From Peptidiphaga gingivicola (GTDB lineage Bacteria; Actinomycetota; Actinomycetes; Actinomycetales; Actinomycetaceae), in assembly GCF_001652275.1 (NCBI RefSeq), contig NZ_LVZK01000001.1, positions 682,001 to 746,000 of the forward strand: 64,000 nt of DNA, written 5' to 3'. Every line of letters starts with the position of its first letter. Position 1 is the stretch's first letter. Below the pieces are notes generated by a model. The model was not told the DNA's origin. It ran no database searches and worked only from the letters and a program-made list of their open reading frames with translations. The translations under genes were made by a program, and so were the position numbers. Positions 8,439-17,610 of this stretch are shown in pieces.

Positions 8439-9440
8439 ATGAAAGAAATGGCGTCCGGCGACATCAGCGCCGCGGACTTGGCGCGCAGCGCCGATTTGCT
8501 TGAGAGGATCCACGGGACCTTCAGGGGCCGCGTCGTGGGGCAGGACGCGCTGTACACGGCCCTCGTCACGTCCCTGCTCGCCAGGGGGCACGTGTTGCTT
8601 GAGTCTGTGCCGGGCTTGGCCAAGACCACTGCCGCCACGACGATCGCCTCCGCGATGTCGGGGACCTTCTCGCGAATCCAGTGCACGCCGGACCTTATGC
8701 CCAACGACATCGTCGGCACGCAGATGTACTCATATGAGACCGGCACCTTCACGACGCAGCTCGGGCCGGTGCACGCCAACGTCGTCCTCCTCGACGAAAT
8801 CAATCGCTCCTCCGCGAAAACGCAGTCCGCGATGCTCGAAGCGATGCAAGAAGGCCAAACGTCTATCGGAGGGGCCGTTTACGAGCTCCCGCGCCCCTTC
8901 ACCGTCATGGCCACGCAGAACCCAATCGAAGAGGAAGGCACGTACGTCCTCCCCGAAGCCCAAATGGACAGGTTCCTCATGAAGGAGGTCTTGACCTATC
9001 CGAAGCCCGCCGAAGAGGTCGAGATTCTGACGAGGACGGCGACGGGCACGTTCAACCGAAGAAGGGGCGAGAATCCGGTCACTACGGAGGACGTTCTGTT
9101 CCTTCAGAACACGGTCCAGCGGGTCTACGTCGACGACGCCATCAAGAAGTACGTCGTCGCGATCGTCAACACCACCCGCGGCGGCGGGCCGAGGCCGATC
9201 CAGGGGCTCATGGAGAACATCCGGGTGGGAGCCTCCCCGCGCGGCGGCCTCTCGCTCATGCAGGTGGGCCAGGCCCTGGCGCTTCAGGCGGGGCGCAACT
9301 ACGTCATTCCCGACGACGTCAAACAGCTGCGGCACGCCGTGCTGCGCCACCGCCTGGTTCGGACGTTCGACGCGCTGGCCAACGACGTCACGCCTGAGGC
9401 GCTCATCGACATGGTCTTCAACGCGGTGCCGACGCCATGA
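8439..9440 (+). CDS. MoxR-family AAA+ ATPase
   Basis: 333 residues from ATG 8439, which has GGAAGG 7 bases upstream; ATG 8433 is less well spaced. Walker A is PGLAKTT at residues 58-64, Walker B is VVLLDEINRS near 115 and sensor 1 is ATQNPIEEEGTY near 160. MoxR ATPases act as chaperone-like remodelers for von Willebrand A proteins. It is the first of six overlapping genes (8439-13757), all apparently one transcript. The region just upstream (8371-8411) has two near copies of TAGAGTGTGC. Confidence 0.9.
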   Translation: MKEMASGDISAADLARSADLLERIHGTFRGRVVGQDALYTALVTSLLARGHVLLESVPGLAKTTAATTIASAMSGTFSRIQCTPDLMPNDIVGTQMYSYETGTFTTQLGPVHANVVLLDEINRSSAKTQSAMLEAMQEGQTSIGGAVYELPRPFTVMATQNPIEEEGTYVLPEAQMDRFLMKEVLTYPKPAEEVEILTRTATGTFNRRRGENPVTTEDVLFLQNTVQRVYVDDAIKKYVVAIVNTTRGGGPRPIQGLMENIRVGASPRGGLSLMQVGQALALQAGRNYVIPDDVKQLRHAVLRHRLVRTFDALANDVTPEALIDMVFNAVPTP

Positions 9441-10330
9441 CGCGCACGACAGCAGGCCAGAGGATGGCGCTCATACGCGCCCGCCTGTCGCTTCCGCAGG
9501 TCAGGCGGGCGGCCGGCCTCTTCGAGGGCTCGCACACCTCGATCCTCACAGGCAAGGGAAACGACTTCGAGGACCTCACCGACTACCAGCCGGGGGACGA
9601 GGTCCGGGACATCGACTGGAAGGTCTCCGCGCGCGCCGGAAAGCCCATCATTCGGCGGTTTGAGCGCGACACCGACGTCTTCACCCAGCTGCTCATGGAC
9701 ACGAGCCTCGAAATGCGGGCGCTGGCGCCGTCGGGCGAGGAGAAATCGGCGATCGCCCTCGCGACGGCGGAGACCCTGGCCTATCTCGCCTCGTACCGCG
9801 GCGACAGAGTGGGCCTCGTCTACGGCAACTCCGCGGGGGCGATGCGCCTACCTGCCCGCCACGGTTTGAGCCATCTCGATTTCCTGCTCGATCGCACCGA
9901 GCACGCCTTCGAGCAGGCGCAGGCGGAGACGAATGTCACCGCCGTCGTCGATTACCTGTTGAAGACGACGAGGGAGCGCTCGCTCGTCATTCTCGTCACC
10001 GACCAGTTCTGGCCGGCTCCCGCGGAGGAATTCACCCTTCGCCGGATCCGCGAACGCCACGAGCTCATGGTGGTCCGCATCGAGGACATGCCCCTGACCG
10101 CCGAGGGCATCGCCGCAATGGCCGACATAGAGGAAAACCTCTTCCTTCCCGAGTACGTGCGGGAGGACGTCGAATTGCAGCGCGAGGTCCAGGCGGAGCG
10201 CGCGATGCGCGAGTGGGGCGCGTCCGAGCTGCTCGCCCGCTACGGCGTGCTCAATGCGTCGTTGGCTTCGTCTGCGGATATTCTGCCCGTCGTCGTCGGC
10301 CTGCTGAAGAGGCAACATCATGCAAAGTAA
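9437..10330 (+). CDS. DUF58 domain protein
   Basis: 297 residues; its ATG overlaps the moxR stop (ATGA). The conserved DUF58 signature, GDEVRDIDWKVSARAGKPIIRRFE, begins near residue 50, followed by a VWA-like fold in the C-terminal half. DUF58 proteins always travel with MoxR and VWA genes and are thought to be assembly partners on the membrane. No membrane segment is evident in this copy. Confidence 0.88.
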   Translation: MTRTTAGQRMALIRARLSLPQVRRAAGLFEGSHTSILTGKGNDFEDLTDYQPGDEVRDIDWKVSARAGKPIIRRFERDTDVFTQLLMDTSLEMRALAPSGEEKSAIALATAETLAYLASYRGDRVGLVYGNSAGAMRLPARHGLSHLDFLLDRTEHAFEQAQAETNVTAVVDYLLKTTRERSLVILVTDQFWPAPAEEFTLRRIRERHELMVVRIEDMPLTAEGIAAMADIEENLFLPEYVREDVELQREVQAERAMREWGASELLARYGVLNASLASSADILPVVVGLLKRQHHAK

Positions 10331-10757
10331 CGAGTTGTTTCGGCCGGAGCCGGGCGCCGGGGTCGTCACGTTGACGGCCGGCCTCGTCGTGCTCGCAGCG
10401 ATCTTGTGGTTTGTGGGCTGGCATTACGCCTACGCCAAGCGGCGCGGGCTGCAGATCGAGCTTGCCCCGGTCGTTCAAACACAGCGCGAACGTTGGATTT
10501 CCACGCTCCAATCGATTCGAGCGGAGGACTTGCGCGAGCTTCATCAGCTTCTTTCGCGGACCATGCGTGAGATTCTCGGCGAAAGGGCGGGGCGGGATCT
10601 GAGCACGTGGACCGTCGCCGATCTCAGGGCGAGCGGAAAGTTCACTTCGGTGTGCGGGCTGCTCGAGTCGTGGGAACAGCCGGCTTTCGGCCCCGTGAGC
10701 CAGGCCGACGCCGAAGAGTCCGTCCGGCGCGCAGTTGAGGAGGTTTCATCGTGGTAG
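10320..10757 (+). CDS. Small membrane protein of the MoxR/VWA operon
   Basis: 145 residues with one membrane segment near residues 15-35 and a helical soluble part containing RAEDLRELHQLLSRTMREIL. Its position between the DUF58 and VWA genes and its topology match the DUF4381-like subunit of such operons, though sequence similarity cannot be checked here. It overlaps both neighbours. Confidence 0.75.
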   Translation: MQSNELFRPEPGAGVVTLTAGLVVLAAILWFVGWHYAYAKRRGLQIELAPVVQTQRERWISTLQSIRAEDLRELHQLLSRTMREILGERAGRDLSTWTVADLRASGKFTSVCGLLESWEQPAFGPVSQADAEESVRRAVEEVSSW

Positions 10758-11722
10758 TGCCCTGGGCGATTCCCCTGATCTGCTTTGCTGCCGCGGCCAT
10801 AGGGCTCGCCGCGTGGTTCCTCGGCAAGGACCGGCGCGCCTGGAGCGTCTCCTATGTTGCGCACACCCGCTTCCTGCGCCGGGGCGCGAGGTATCGCAGC
10901 CGCATGACGAGGCTGCGGCTGGCGGCTGCGGTTCTGGTCGCCGCCATGGGGGCGGCTGTCGTTTCCTCGGCGGTCATCGCGGCGCGGCCGTCCGAGTTGA
11001 GGACCCATTCATCCAAATTGGCTTCGCGCGACCTTATCCTCTGCCTTGACGTCTCGGGGTCCGTCGAGGCGTTCGACGCTCAGGTCCTCAAGACGTTCGC
11101 GGAGATGGTCGATCAGTTCCACGGCGAGCGGGTCGCCCTCGTCGTGTGGAACCGGTCCTCGACGGTCGTGTTCCCCCTTTCCGACGATTACGCGATGGTT
11201 AAGGAAGAGCTGGGCCGCGTCAGGAAGGTCCTCCAGGGAGGCCGAGACGTCGACGACCTGTACACGAGGACTTCCGCGGGAGACCGGTTCACAGGCGCCT
11301 CGCTCATCGGCGACGGGCTGGTCAGCTGCACGCAGAGCTTCGACTACGCAGACAAGGACCGCTCCCGCACGATTCTCTTCGCCACAGACAACTGGCTTGA
11401 AGGCAGCCCGGCCTTCGAGCTGAAGGAGGCCGCGAGCATAGCCCAGAAGCGCAAGATTCGCGTTCTGGGGCTGCTCATCAGCGGATACCCGCAGGGCCGA
11501 GACGAGTTCCGTTCGACGATTCAGGGGATAGGCGGGAAGGTGTACGACGCTCGAGGCGCCCGGGCTGGCGATCAGATCGTCAAGGAAGTTCAAGCCCAAG
11601 ACAAGAAGGAGCTGGCCGGCGCCGCGGATGTCAGCGTCGTGGACACGCCGGGCCGTTGGCCCGCGCTTGCGGGAATCGCCGTCGTTCTAATCATCGGATT
11701 GGCGTGGAGGTACCGGCTGTGA
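10751..11722 (+). CDS. Membrane VWA-domain protein (first of pair)
   Basis: 323 residues from GTG 10751. Two membrane segments at the N-terminus are followed by an extracytoplasmic von Willebrand A domain with the metal-binding motif DVSGS near residue 100 and a final membrane segment. The MIDAS sequence suits divalent-metal-dependent protein binding. Together with the next gene it resembles the BatA/BatB pair of MoxR operons. Confidence 0.85.
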   Translation: MVVPWAIPLICFAAAAIGLAAWFLGKDRRAWSVSYVAHTRFLRRGARYRSRMTRLRLAAAVLVAAMGAAVVSSAVIAARPSELRTHSSKLASRDLILCLDVSGSVEAFDAQVLKTFAEMVDQFHGERVALVVWNRSSTVVFPLSDDYAMVKEELGRVRKVLQGGRDVDDLYTRTSAGDRFTGASLIGDGLVSCTQSFDYADKDRSRTILFATDNWLEGSPAFELKEAASIAQKRKIRVLGLLISGYPQGRDEFRSTIQGIGGKVYDARGARAGDQIVKEVQAQDKKELAGAADVSVVDTPGRWPALAGIAVVLIIGLAWRYRL

Positions 11723-12705
11723 TGATGTGGATATGGCCCGTCTGGCTCGTCGCCCTTTTTCTCCTTCTCGGGCTGGGTGCGTGCTTCTTTTGCTGGAACC
11801 GCGAAAAAGCCTCGCGCAAGGGCGCTTGGAAGGATTGGACGAGGCGGGGTCTCATGGTTGTGGCGGTCGCCTCCATCGGCGCGGCCCCGAGCGTGGCGCT
11901 CCCCCGGGAAAAGACGGTGCGAGGGGCGAATGTCTTCTTCGTCGTCGACACAACCGGCTCGATGAACGCGGAGGACTACGACGGCAAGAAGCCCCGCCTG
12001 GAAGGCGTGAGGGCGGACATTCGCCAGATAGTCTCCCGGATCCCCAACGCCAGGTACTCGATCATCTCGTTCAACTCCGGGGCCACCAGAGAGCTTCCGA
12101 TCACCACCGACGTCGCCGCCGTCGAATCCTGGGTCCAAACGGTCAAACCCGAGCAGTCGGGTTATTCGAACGGGTCCTCGGTGTACCGCCCGGTCAAGGT
12201 CCTCAAGCGCGAGCTCGAGCGTTCCCGCCGCAGCCACCCCCAGTCGGTGCAGCTCGTCTATGTATTCAGCGACGGCGAGCCGCGCGGCGACAAAGGGCAG
12301 CAGAAAACTTACGACCAGATTCGCAACCTCATCGACGACGGAGGCGTCCTCGGATACGGAACGGCGGCCGGCGGCCCGATGAAGGAAACCACCTTCTCCG
12401 GGACGGGCTCTGGGACGGGCAGTTACATTGAGGACCCGCAAACCCGGCAAACGGCCATTTCGAAAATTGATGAGAAGGAACTCAAAGCAGCGGCGGGCCA
12501 GCTGAAGGTCAATTACATGCATCGCACGGCGCCGGGCCAGACGATCGACGTGCCCGATGTGTCCAAAGTGGAGCAGCGCACCAGCGACGGCCGTGAGGAA
12601 CGCAGCCCGGTGCTATGGCCCGCCGGCATCGCGCTTGCGGTGCTCGCGGCTTGGGAGATCGCCGTGACGATGCCGCGCATCCGATTGAGAGTGGGGCGAA
12701 AGTGA
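11722..12705 (+). CDS. Membrane VWA-domain protein (second of pair)
   Basis: 327 residues; ATG 11722 overlaps the previous stop (TGATG). One or two N-terminal membrane segments, then a VWA domain with complete MIDAS DTTGSMN at residues 76-82 and VFSDGEPRGD near 190, and a C-terminal membrane segment near 300. The DxSxS/T motif is intact, so metal binding is expected. Confidence 0.87.
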   Translation: MMWIWPVWLVALFLLLGLGACFFCWNREKASRKGAWKDWTRRGLMVVAVASIGAAPSVALPREKTVRGANVFFVVDTTGSMNAEDYDGKKPRLEGVRADIRQIVSRIPNARYSIISFNSGATRELPITTDVAAVESWVQTVKPEQSGYSNGSSVYRPVKVLKRELERSRRSHPQSVQLVYVFSDGEPRGDKGQQKTYDQIRNLIDDGGVLGYGTAAGGPMKETTFSGTGSGTGSYIEDPQTRQTAISKIDEKELKAAAGQLKVNYMHRTAPGQTIDVPDVSKVEQRTSDGREERSPVLWPAGIALAVLAAWEIAVTMPRIRLRVGRK

Positions 12706-13757
12706 GCGAGAACGAGACGGCGGCGTACGAAGGCTGGCCCGGCCAGGGCCAGGCGGGGCCGAGCGCGGGCGAGAACCCGCTTGCTGCCGGCGGCGACGGG
12801 TCGGCGACGGACGACGTCGGCCTGATGCTGAGCGAAGGCGTCAACCTGGCGGAAGGCGACATCGCGCCCACAACCCTGCGCAGAATGAGAGCGTGGAAGT
12901 GGGGCGGCGGCGCGGTGGTCATTCTGCTGACGCTGTGGTGCACGGCCATGTTCCTGCTCCCGCGCTGGGCCCGTATGGCCTATGACTCCGATCCTGAGGC
13001 GTCCGCGGGGCGCTACCGCTTGGCGATGAACATCACGCCGAGCTTCCTGCAGGGCTGGGAGACGCGTTTCAATCTTGGCACCGCCTTGGCCAAGGGCAAG
13101 AAATACTCGGAAGCCATCGGCAGCCTCTCGATCGCTTTGGACAGGGCGCCGAAGTCCAAGAGGTCCGGCAACCAAATCGCCGAGACAGACGGGCCCGAAT
13201 GCAAAGTCAGGCGAAATCTCTCTCTCGCCTACGAAAAACGCGGAGACCAGTCCAAGTCCGCCGGCCGCAAGGGGGCCGCAAAAAAGGACTTCGCGCAGGC
13301 CTCCTCGACGATGGCCCCTTGCTCAAAGAACAACAAGAACAAACAGTCCAAGGACCGCCAGGACAAGAAGGCGAACCCGCCCTCGCCGAGTCCTACTCAG
13401 AATCCGAGCCAGAATCCGAGTCAAAACCCGAGCCAGAATCCCAATCAAGGCCCCAGTCAGAATCCGAGCCAGAATCCCAATCAAAGCCCCAGTCAAAATC
13501 CGAGCCAGAATCCGAGTCAGGATCCCAATCAAAGCCCGAGTCAGAATCCGAGCCAGAGCCCGTCGCAATCGCCGGGTTCCGATCCGAGTGACCCGGGCCA
13601 GGATCCCAAGCCCGGGGGCGCTTCCCCCACGCCCGCACCGCCGTCGAACGATCCGAAGACGGACGAAAAGGAGAACAAGCTCAAAGAGAGGAACCGTGAA
13701 GGCGACGAGGAGGCGCGCAGAAAGAGAAACGGCGGAGGCTACAAAGTCAACTGGTAA
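12702..13757 (+). CDS. TPR-like membrane protein with QNPS-repeat tail
   Basis: 351 residues from GTG 12702 (GTGA overlap). An acidic Gly-rich head precedes a membrane segment at about residues 66-87. Then comes a TPR-like helical region (residues 100-150: FNLGTALAKGKKYSEAIGSLSIAL) and a long low-complexity tail from about residue 230 made of four-residue units PSQN/PNQS. A highly charged end follows. The tail is a 12-base minisatellite at DNA level (about 13391-13570). BatC/BatE-type TPR proteins close MoxR operons elsewhere; the tail could span the cell wall (inference). Confidence 0.75.
   Translation: MSENETAAYEGWPGQGQAGPSAGENPLAAGGDGSATDDVGLMLSEGVNLAEGDIAPTTLRRMRAWKWGGGAVVILLTLWCTAMFLLPRWARMAYDSDPEASAGRYRLAMNITPSFLQGWETRFNLGTALAKGKKYSEAIGSLSIALDRAPKSKRSGNQIAETDGPECKVRRNLSLAYEKRGDQSKSAGRKGAAKKDFAQASSTMAPCSKNNKNKQSKDRQDKKANPPSPSPTQNPSQNPSQNPSQNPNQGPSQNPSQNPNQSPSQNPSQNPSQDPNQSPSQNPSQSPSQSPGSDPSDPGQDPKPGGASPTPAPPSNDPKTDEKENKLKERNREGDEEARRKRNGGGYKVNW
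13391..13570 (+). repeat. 12-bp coding minisatellite (QNPS units)
   Basis: About fifteen units alternating AATCCGAGYCAG / AATCCCAATCAA encode the Gln-Asn-Pro-Ser tail of the TPR protein. The unit length is a multiple of three, so length changes would keep the frame. Confidence 0.8.
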
Positions 13758-13859
13758 ACGCTGCAAGAGGCCGGAGCGTGAACGGAAGGTCGCCGTCCGC
13801 CATCGGACCGAAAGCGGCTCGCGCCTGAGGCTGTCGGGCTCAGGGCGGGGCGAGACGCA

Positions 13860-14480
13860 TCAGGGGCTGAGCGAGGCGAGGTCGTCCGGCACGGAGGCTC
13901 CGACCGAACGCAGCACGAAGCGATCGGTCGCGTCGAGGAAAGCGGAGCGAGCGGGCTCGTCCTCGGGTACACGGCGGCCAGTCAGCGCCCCTTGGAGGAG
14001 CTGGACGGTGACGTCGAGGTTCTGATCGGGGATGGCGCCCGCTTCGATGCATTCGTCGAGTATTCGGCGAAACAGCCTTCCCGTGACGGAAGCGTGCTCG
14101 CGCAAAGCCACGGCGGTCTCCTTCGAGACGACGTCGCGCAGAGGAGCCCCCGGCGAAAAGAAATAGCCGCGCTTGGCCAGCATCTGTTCGCGCGCATAGA
14201 CACGCAACCTGTTCAGGGGTGAGTCTGTCCGCGCCAGCTTGGAGTTGATGCGATCCATGTAGGCGTTCACTTCGAACTCAATGTAAGCCAGAAGCAGCTC
14301 TTCTTTGTCGGAAAAATGGTTGTATATCGCCGTTCTGCCGATGCCGGACTCGTTTGCCAAATCGCTCATGCTTATCGCGTCGAAGCCCTTTGCGGCCATG
14401 AGGCCGGAAAGGGCGGCAAAGAGCGCTTCGCGTGTGCGCTCGCGATGTTCGGAAAGGTTCTTCCCCGATATTTTCGGCAT
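13860..14480 (-). CDS. TetR-family transcriptional regulator
   Basis: 206 residues. The N-terminal helix-turn-helix reads AISMSDLANESGIGRTAIYNHFSDKEELL at residues 35-63. The C-terminal ligand domain is diverged. It converges with the MoxR operon and is divergent from nothing immediately adjacent, so its target is not evident. The 100 bases between it and the TPR gene contain CCTGAG/CTCAGG, a weak terminator candidate. Confidence 0.85.
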   Translation of the reverse strand: MPKISGKNLSEHRERTREALFAALSGLMAAKGFDAISMSDLANESGIGRTAIYNHFSDKEELLLAYIEFEVNAYMDRINSKLARTDSPLNRLRVYAREQMLAKRGYFFSPGAPLRDVVSKETAVALREHASVTGRLFRRILDECIEAGAIPDQNLDVTVQLLQGALTGRRVPEDEPARSAFLDATDRFVLRSVGASVPDDLASLSP

Positions 14481-14563
14481 GGCGAAAGGATACGTCAGCG
14501 GTCTGGTGACTTTATGCCAATTTGCTGTGCCCGCGGGTTTGCCCTCGGTTGCTCGCTTTGCCT

Positions 14564-14631
14564 GTTCACTGTGCCCGTCAGTTTGCTGTGCCCGTCAGTT
14601 TGCTGTGTGCGTCAGTTTGCTGTGTGCGTCT
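14564..14631. repeat. 17-bp tandem repeat, four units
   Basis: Units of the form GTTTGCTGTGYSCGTCA run at 14564-14580 (diverged), 14581-14597, 14598-14614 and 14615-14631. The period is not a multiple of three and the stretch is intergenic. Confidence 0.75.
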
Positions 14632-14670
14632 GCTCGCGGTGTGTGCTTCTGGGGCGCCCGCCGCCGTGCG

Positions 14671-15099
14671 TCACGGCCGCCCGAGTGAGCGCATGAGCCG
14701 GGCAAGCGGCGAAAGAATCTGCAGATCGCCCTCGAGCCAAGGGACCGATTCCAGGTCGCTTTCGCCGAGCCACCGCAGCGCCGTATGGCTCTGGCCAAGG
14801 CGCGGCTCGCCTTTCGCATACGCCGCCCACAGCCGCATTCGGCGTTCGCCGGGAAGGGTCCAGTCGCCGTCGGGCCCCGCGACGACGCCGACGCCGGCCG
14901 CGATAGACACCTCGATCCCGAGCTCCTCGCGCAATTCGCGGCGCAGAGCGCTTTCGGGATCCTCTCCGGGCTCGACTTTGCCGCCGGGAAACTCCCACAA
15001 GCCGGCGAGCTCTTGCGGATACGAGCGTTGGGCGGCCAAAACGCGAAGCCCGCGCGGAGAGTGCGCGAAGATCGCTGCGGCGACGATGAGTGCTGACAT
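14671..15099 (-). CDS. NUDIX hydrolase (MutT-like)
   Basis: 142 residues from ATG 15099. The NUDIX box runs from GKVEPGEDPESALRRELREE near residue 45 into LGIE, with every catalytic Glu in place. A preceding PQELAGLWEFPGG resembles MutT and (d)CTP pyrophosphohydrolases, so the likely role is cleaning oxidised or unwanted nucleotides. The longer upstream frame is Pro/Arg-rich and is not used. Confidence 0.85.
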   Translation of the reverse strand: MSALIVAAAIFAHSPRGLRVLAAQRSYPQELAGLWEFPGGKVEPGEDPESALRRELREELGIEVSIAAGVGVVAGPDGDWTLPGERRMRLWAAYAKGEPRLGQSHTALRWLGESDLESVPWLEGDLQILSPLARLMRSLGRP

Positions 15100-15326
15100 C
15101 CCGTTTACGATGTCAGAGGAGAGGTCGCCGTGCACGACGCCGCGCCGCCGAGGATTGTCAGGAGGCACGATGCCGGGGACTGACAAGGGACGCACGATGC
15201 CCGAGCCCTGGCTGGACGGGCATGAGCCGCCAGCCTGCGGCCGAGCGGTCAGAGCCCCGACCGGTTGCTCCGGCCGGGCGCCGAACAGCCCGCCCGAGCG
15301 AATAAGGCGGCTGACGGGGCCGCCCC

Positions 15327-16157
15327 ATGGAACAACTGCGGCTGTCTTGTGAAACACTGGAGTGCATGTTGTACGAGCACGGACTTCGCCAGATCAACTG
15401 GGTGGCACAGCACGCGTGCCTGTGGACGTGGACGGTGCAGGAGCGGTTTTTCCGATGGTTGAAGGAAAATTACGGGGAAAACTACAGGATGGGACTCGAT
15501 CGGAAGACGAACCGGGTGACCGTCGAGTCTTCCCGCGGATTGCTCGTGATGCGCGGCGCCATAGTCGCGTCGGTCGCGTCCCTGCCGACCACGCTGATGT
15601 GGGGATGGTGCCCCCGGTTCAACGAGGAGACGGTCGCTCATCCGATCGCCCTCGCCATGAAGGAATACGGCGAGAAGCAGGGGTTCAGCGAGTTTGCGAC
15701 GGAGGAGGTCGAGTACCGATCCGACTCCGGCCCGTTCGGCGTCGTCTCAAAGTTGGCGGAAGACGTGGCGTGCTGCGTGAGCGACCTCTTCGGGCCCGAC
15801 TATCGGTTTTACATGCCTTCGATGAATGTGTTCGGAAATCGGGTGACGATCGCGATATGGGACATTCCGCGCGAGGCGCTGTTCGTGGATTTCCTCGAAG
15901 CTGTGGGCTACTTACCCAACATCATTCCCCGCGTCGACGATCCCGCGTGGTCTCTCGATGGTTTTGCTCGGCTAATGGGGGCACAGCTCACGGAGGTGGG
16001 CCTAGATTGGTGGCGTTTGACCAAACAGGGCCAATCCGTTGAGATCGCTTTGAAGCGAGACGGAGAAGGCAACCTTCGCGACGTCGAAATGCGCAAGCTT
16101 TCGGGCGACGCCTTGCCGAGTAAACGAGGAGCCGACTCCTACGAAATGCCTTGGTAA
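15327..16157 (+). CDS. DUF6882-like protein
   Basis: 276 residues, no signal or membrane segment, rich in Trp. The stretch ASVASLPTTLMWGWCP followed by AMKEYGEKQG resembles DUF6882, where a WxW element is followed by a helix with YGE. The rest is not recognised. Start ATG 15327; translation is in the usual codon style. A 20-bp perfect hairpin lies 110 bases after the stop. Confidence 0.6.
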   Translation: MEQLRLSCETLECMLYEHGLRQINWVAQHACLWTWTVQERFFRWLKENYGENYRMGLDRKTNRVTVESSRGLLVMRGAIVASVASLPTTLMWGWCPRFNEETVAHPIALAMKEYGEKQGFSEFATEEVEYRSDSGPFGVVSKLAEDVACCVSDLFGPDYRFYMPSMNVFGNRVTIAIWDIPREALFVDFLEAVGYLPNIIPRVDDPAWSLDGFARLMGAQLTEVGLDWWRLTKQGQSVEIALKRDGEGNLRDVEMRKLSGDALPSKRGADSYEMPW

Positions 16158-16267
16158 ACACCTCTATCGCCAGAGTTTGAGTGTGCGAAAGCCCGAATGT
16201 GTGAGGTGACCCTGTGTAGACTCACATATGGTTGAGATGGTGGGCGGCTTCGCCCTGTATGAACGAA

Positions 16268-16318
16268 TTCCGGCGCCATTCAGGCTCGCATGCCGATAGA
16301 GCCTGAATGGCGCCGGAA
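16268..16318. terminator. 20-bp perfect inverted repeat between convergent genes
   Basis: TTCCGGCGCCATTCAGGCTC at 16268-16287 and its exact reverse complement at 16299-16318 are separated by 11 bases. It is the strongest hairpin in the window and lies between a rightward and a leftward gene, so it can end both transcripts. No T-run is present. Confidence 0.65.
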
Positions 16319-16395
16319 ACTCGCGAGCGCAAGTCGCGCTCGCATTCGAGTGATTTCCCGCGTCACGTGATGGGAAACTTCGAGCGGCGTACCGT

Positions 16396-16434
16396 GCTTA
16401 GGCGATGCCGGGTATCACGCTTAGGCGATGCCGG
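16396..16434. repeat. 16-bp duplication of the 3' end of the NMO gene
   Basis: GCTTAGGCGATGCCGG occurs at 16419-16434, spanning the stop codon, and again at 16396-16411, offset 23 bases downstream of the gene. Confidence 0.8.
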
Positions 16435-17400
16435 AGGCGAGGCGTTCGACAAGTTCCGCGACGGTGGGAATGTCTTGGATGACTCCGATCCCAGAGTTAA
16501 CCGTGACGACTCCCTCGTCGAAATCGCCGACGAGCATTCCCGGCCGTAGGCCGCCCTTTTTCATGAGATCCTGCTCGATCGGGGCGCCGTCGTGGCTCGC
16601 CGCGTATTCCGCTGCGTACCTGAGGGCGGCGGGGGTGGGCAGCGAGCGTTGAGTTTCGGAAACCTCCACGAGATCCTCGCCGGAGGAGTCGAGAATGAGG
16701 TCTTTGACAGCTTGCGCAGCGGGGGATTCTTTCGTCGCGAGAAAACGAGATCCGACGTAGACCCCTTGCGCACCCAAGGCGAAAGCGGCGGTGACGCTCC
16801 TGGCGTCGTTGATGCCGCCAGCCGCGAAAACGGGGATTGAGACGGCGTCGACCATGGCTGGAACAGCGGTGAAAGTACCCATTGGCCCATCGGGAAGCAA
16901 GCCGCCTTCTTCCCGCCCCGTTGCTACCAGGATGTCCGCTCCCAATGCTTCGGCCTGGCGGGCGGCTGCTGCCGTCGGAGTGAGAGGGCGAAAAACGATG
17001 GTGCCGCCGTGCTTCTTGATCGCGTCGAAAACGTGGGGATTGGGGGAGCCGACTACCGCATACGCGTTGATGCCCGTATCGAAACATGCCGCAAGCCACG
17101 GCCCCAAGAAAGGATCGCCGTCGATCGTCGCGTTTGGATCGCGAACGACGACGTTCACCGCGAGATTCCCAGGAACGGATGGAGCCGCGTCTAAGATCTC
17201 TTGAGCCTTAAGGATCTCGTGTCGCAGGCGATCCGCGGTTTGGACGGGATCGCTCGTCAGGGACGTTTGCCCCGCGTTCGGCCCCAGCGTTCCAAGAGCG
17301 CCGCTCAAAGCCACGGAGGCGACGAACTCTGCGTTCGTCATCTAGTTCATGGGAGCCTGAATGAGCGGGTATCGCGTGTGAAGTAGTTGAACTGTCATCT
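16421..17400 (-). pseudogene. Nitronate monooxygenase / FabK-like gene with an in-frame TAG
   Basis: Read from ATG 17400 (AAAGAAAG just upstream) the protein starts MTVQLLHTRYPLIQAPMN, then TAG at 17346-17344, then MTNAEFVASVALSGALGTLGPNAGQ. In FabK/NMO relatives the position of the TAG is Trp (for example QGGMAWV), so a single TGG to TAG change breaks the gene after 18 residues. The remaining 306-residue frame from ATG 17343 keeps the FMN barrel motifs (FAAGGINDARSVTAAFALGAQGVYVGSRF) but lacks the first beta strand with the QAPM motif. Function: FMN-dependent oxidation of nitronates, or enoyl-ACP reduction. A 16-base duplication of the 3' end lies just past the stop. Confidence 0.8.
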
Positions 17401-17500
17401 TTCTTTTTTACGCGCATTCCAGAAAACCGTCAAGAGCGATCGCCCTATTTGGGCTTTTGGTGTTTTTGAATGACAGAGGATTGCGCTTCGGCTCCGATGG

Positions 17501-17571
17501 AGCGGGCGACGGGAGTCGAACCCGCCTCTGAAGCTTGGGAAGCTTCCATTCTACCGATGAACTACGCCCGC
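17501..17571 (-). tRNA. tRNA-Gly (CCC)
   Basis: On the minus strand the acceptor arms GCGGGCG (5', 17571-17565) and CGCCCGC (17508-17502) pair. The anticodon arm GAAGC-TTCCCAA-GCTTC gives anticodon CCC, and the T arm has GGTTCGACTCC. The discriminator is T and no CCA is encoded. Confidence 0.93.
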
Positions 17572-17610
17572 ATGACGCAGATGAAATTCTATCAGATGAA
17601 ACCGATTGAC

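Noticed and set aside
13391-13570. CRISPR-like regular repeats
   Set aside because: Period is 12 bases without spacers, in frame, and encodes QNPS units of the TPR protein.
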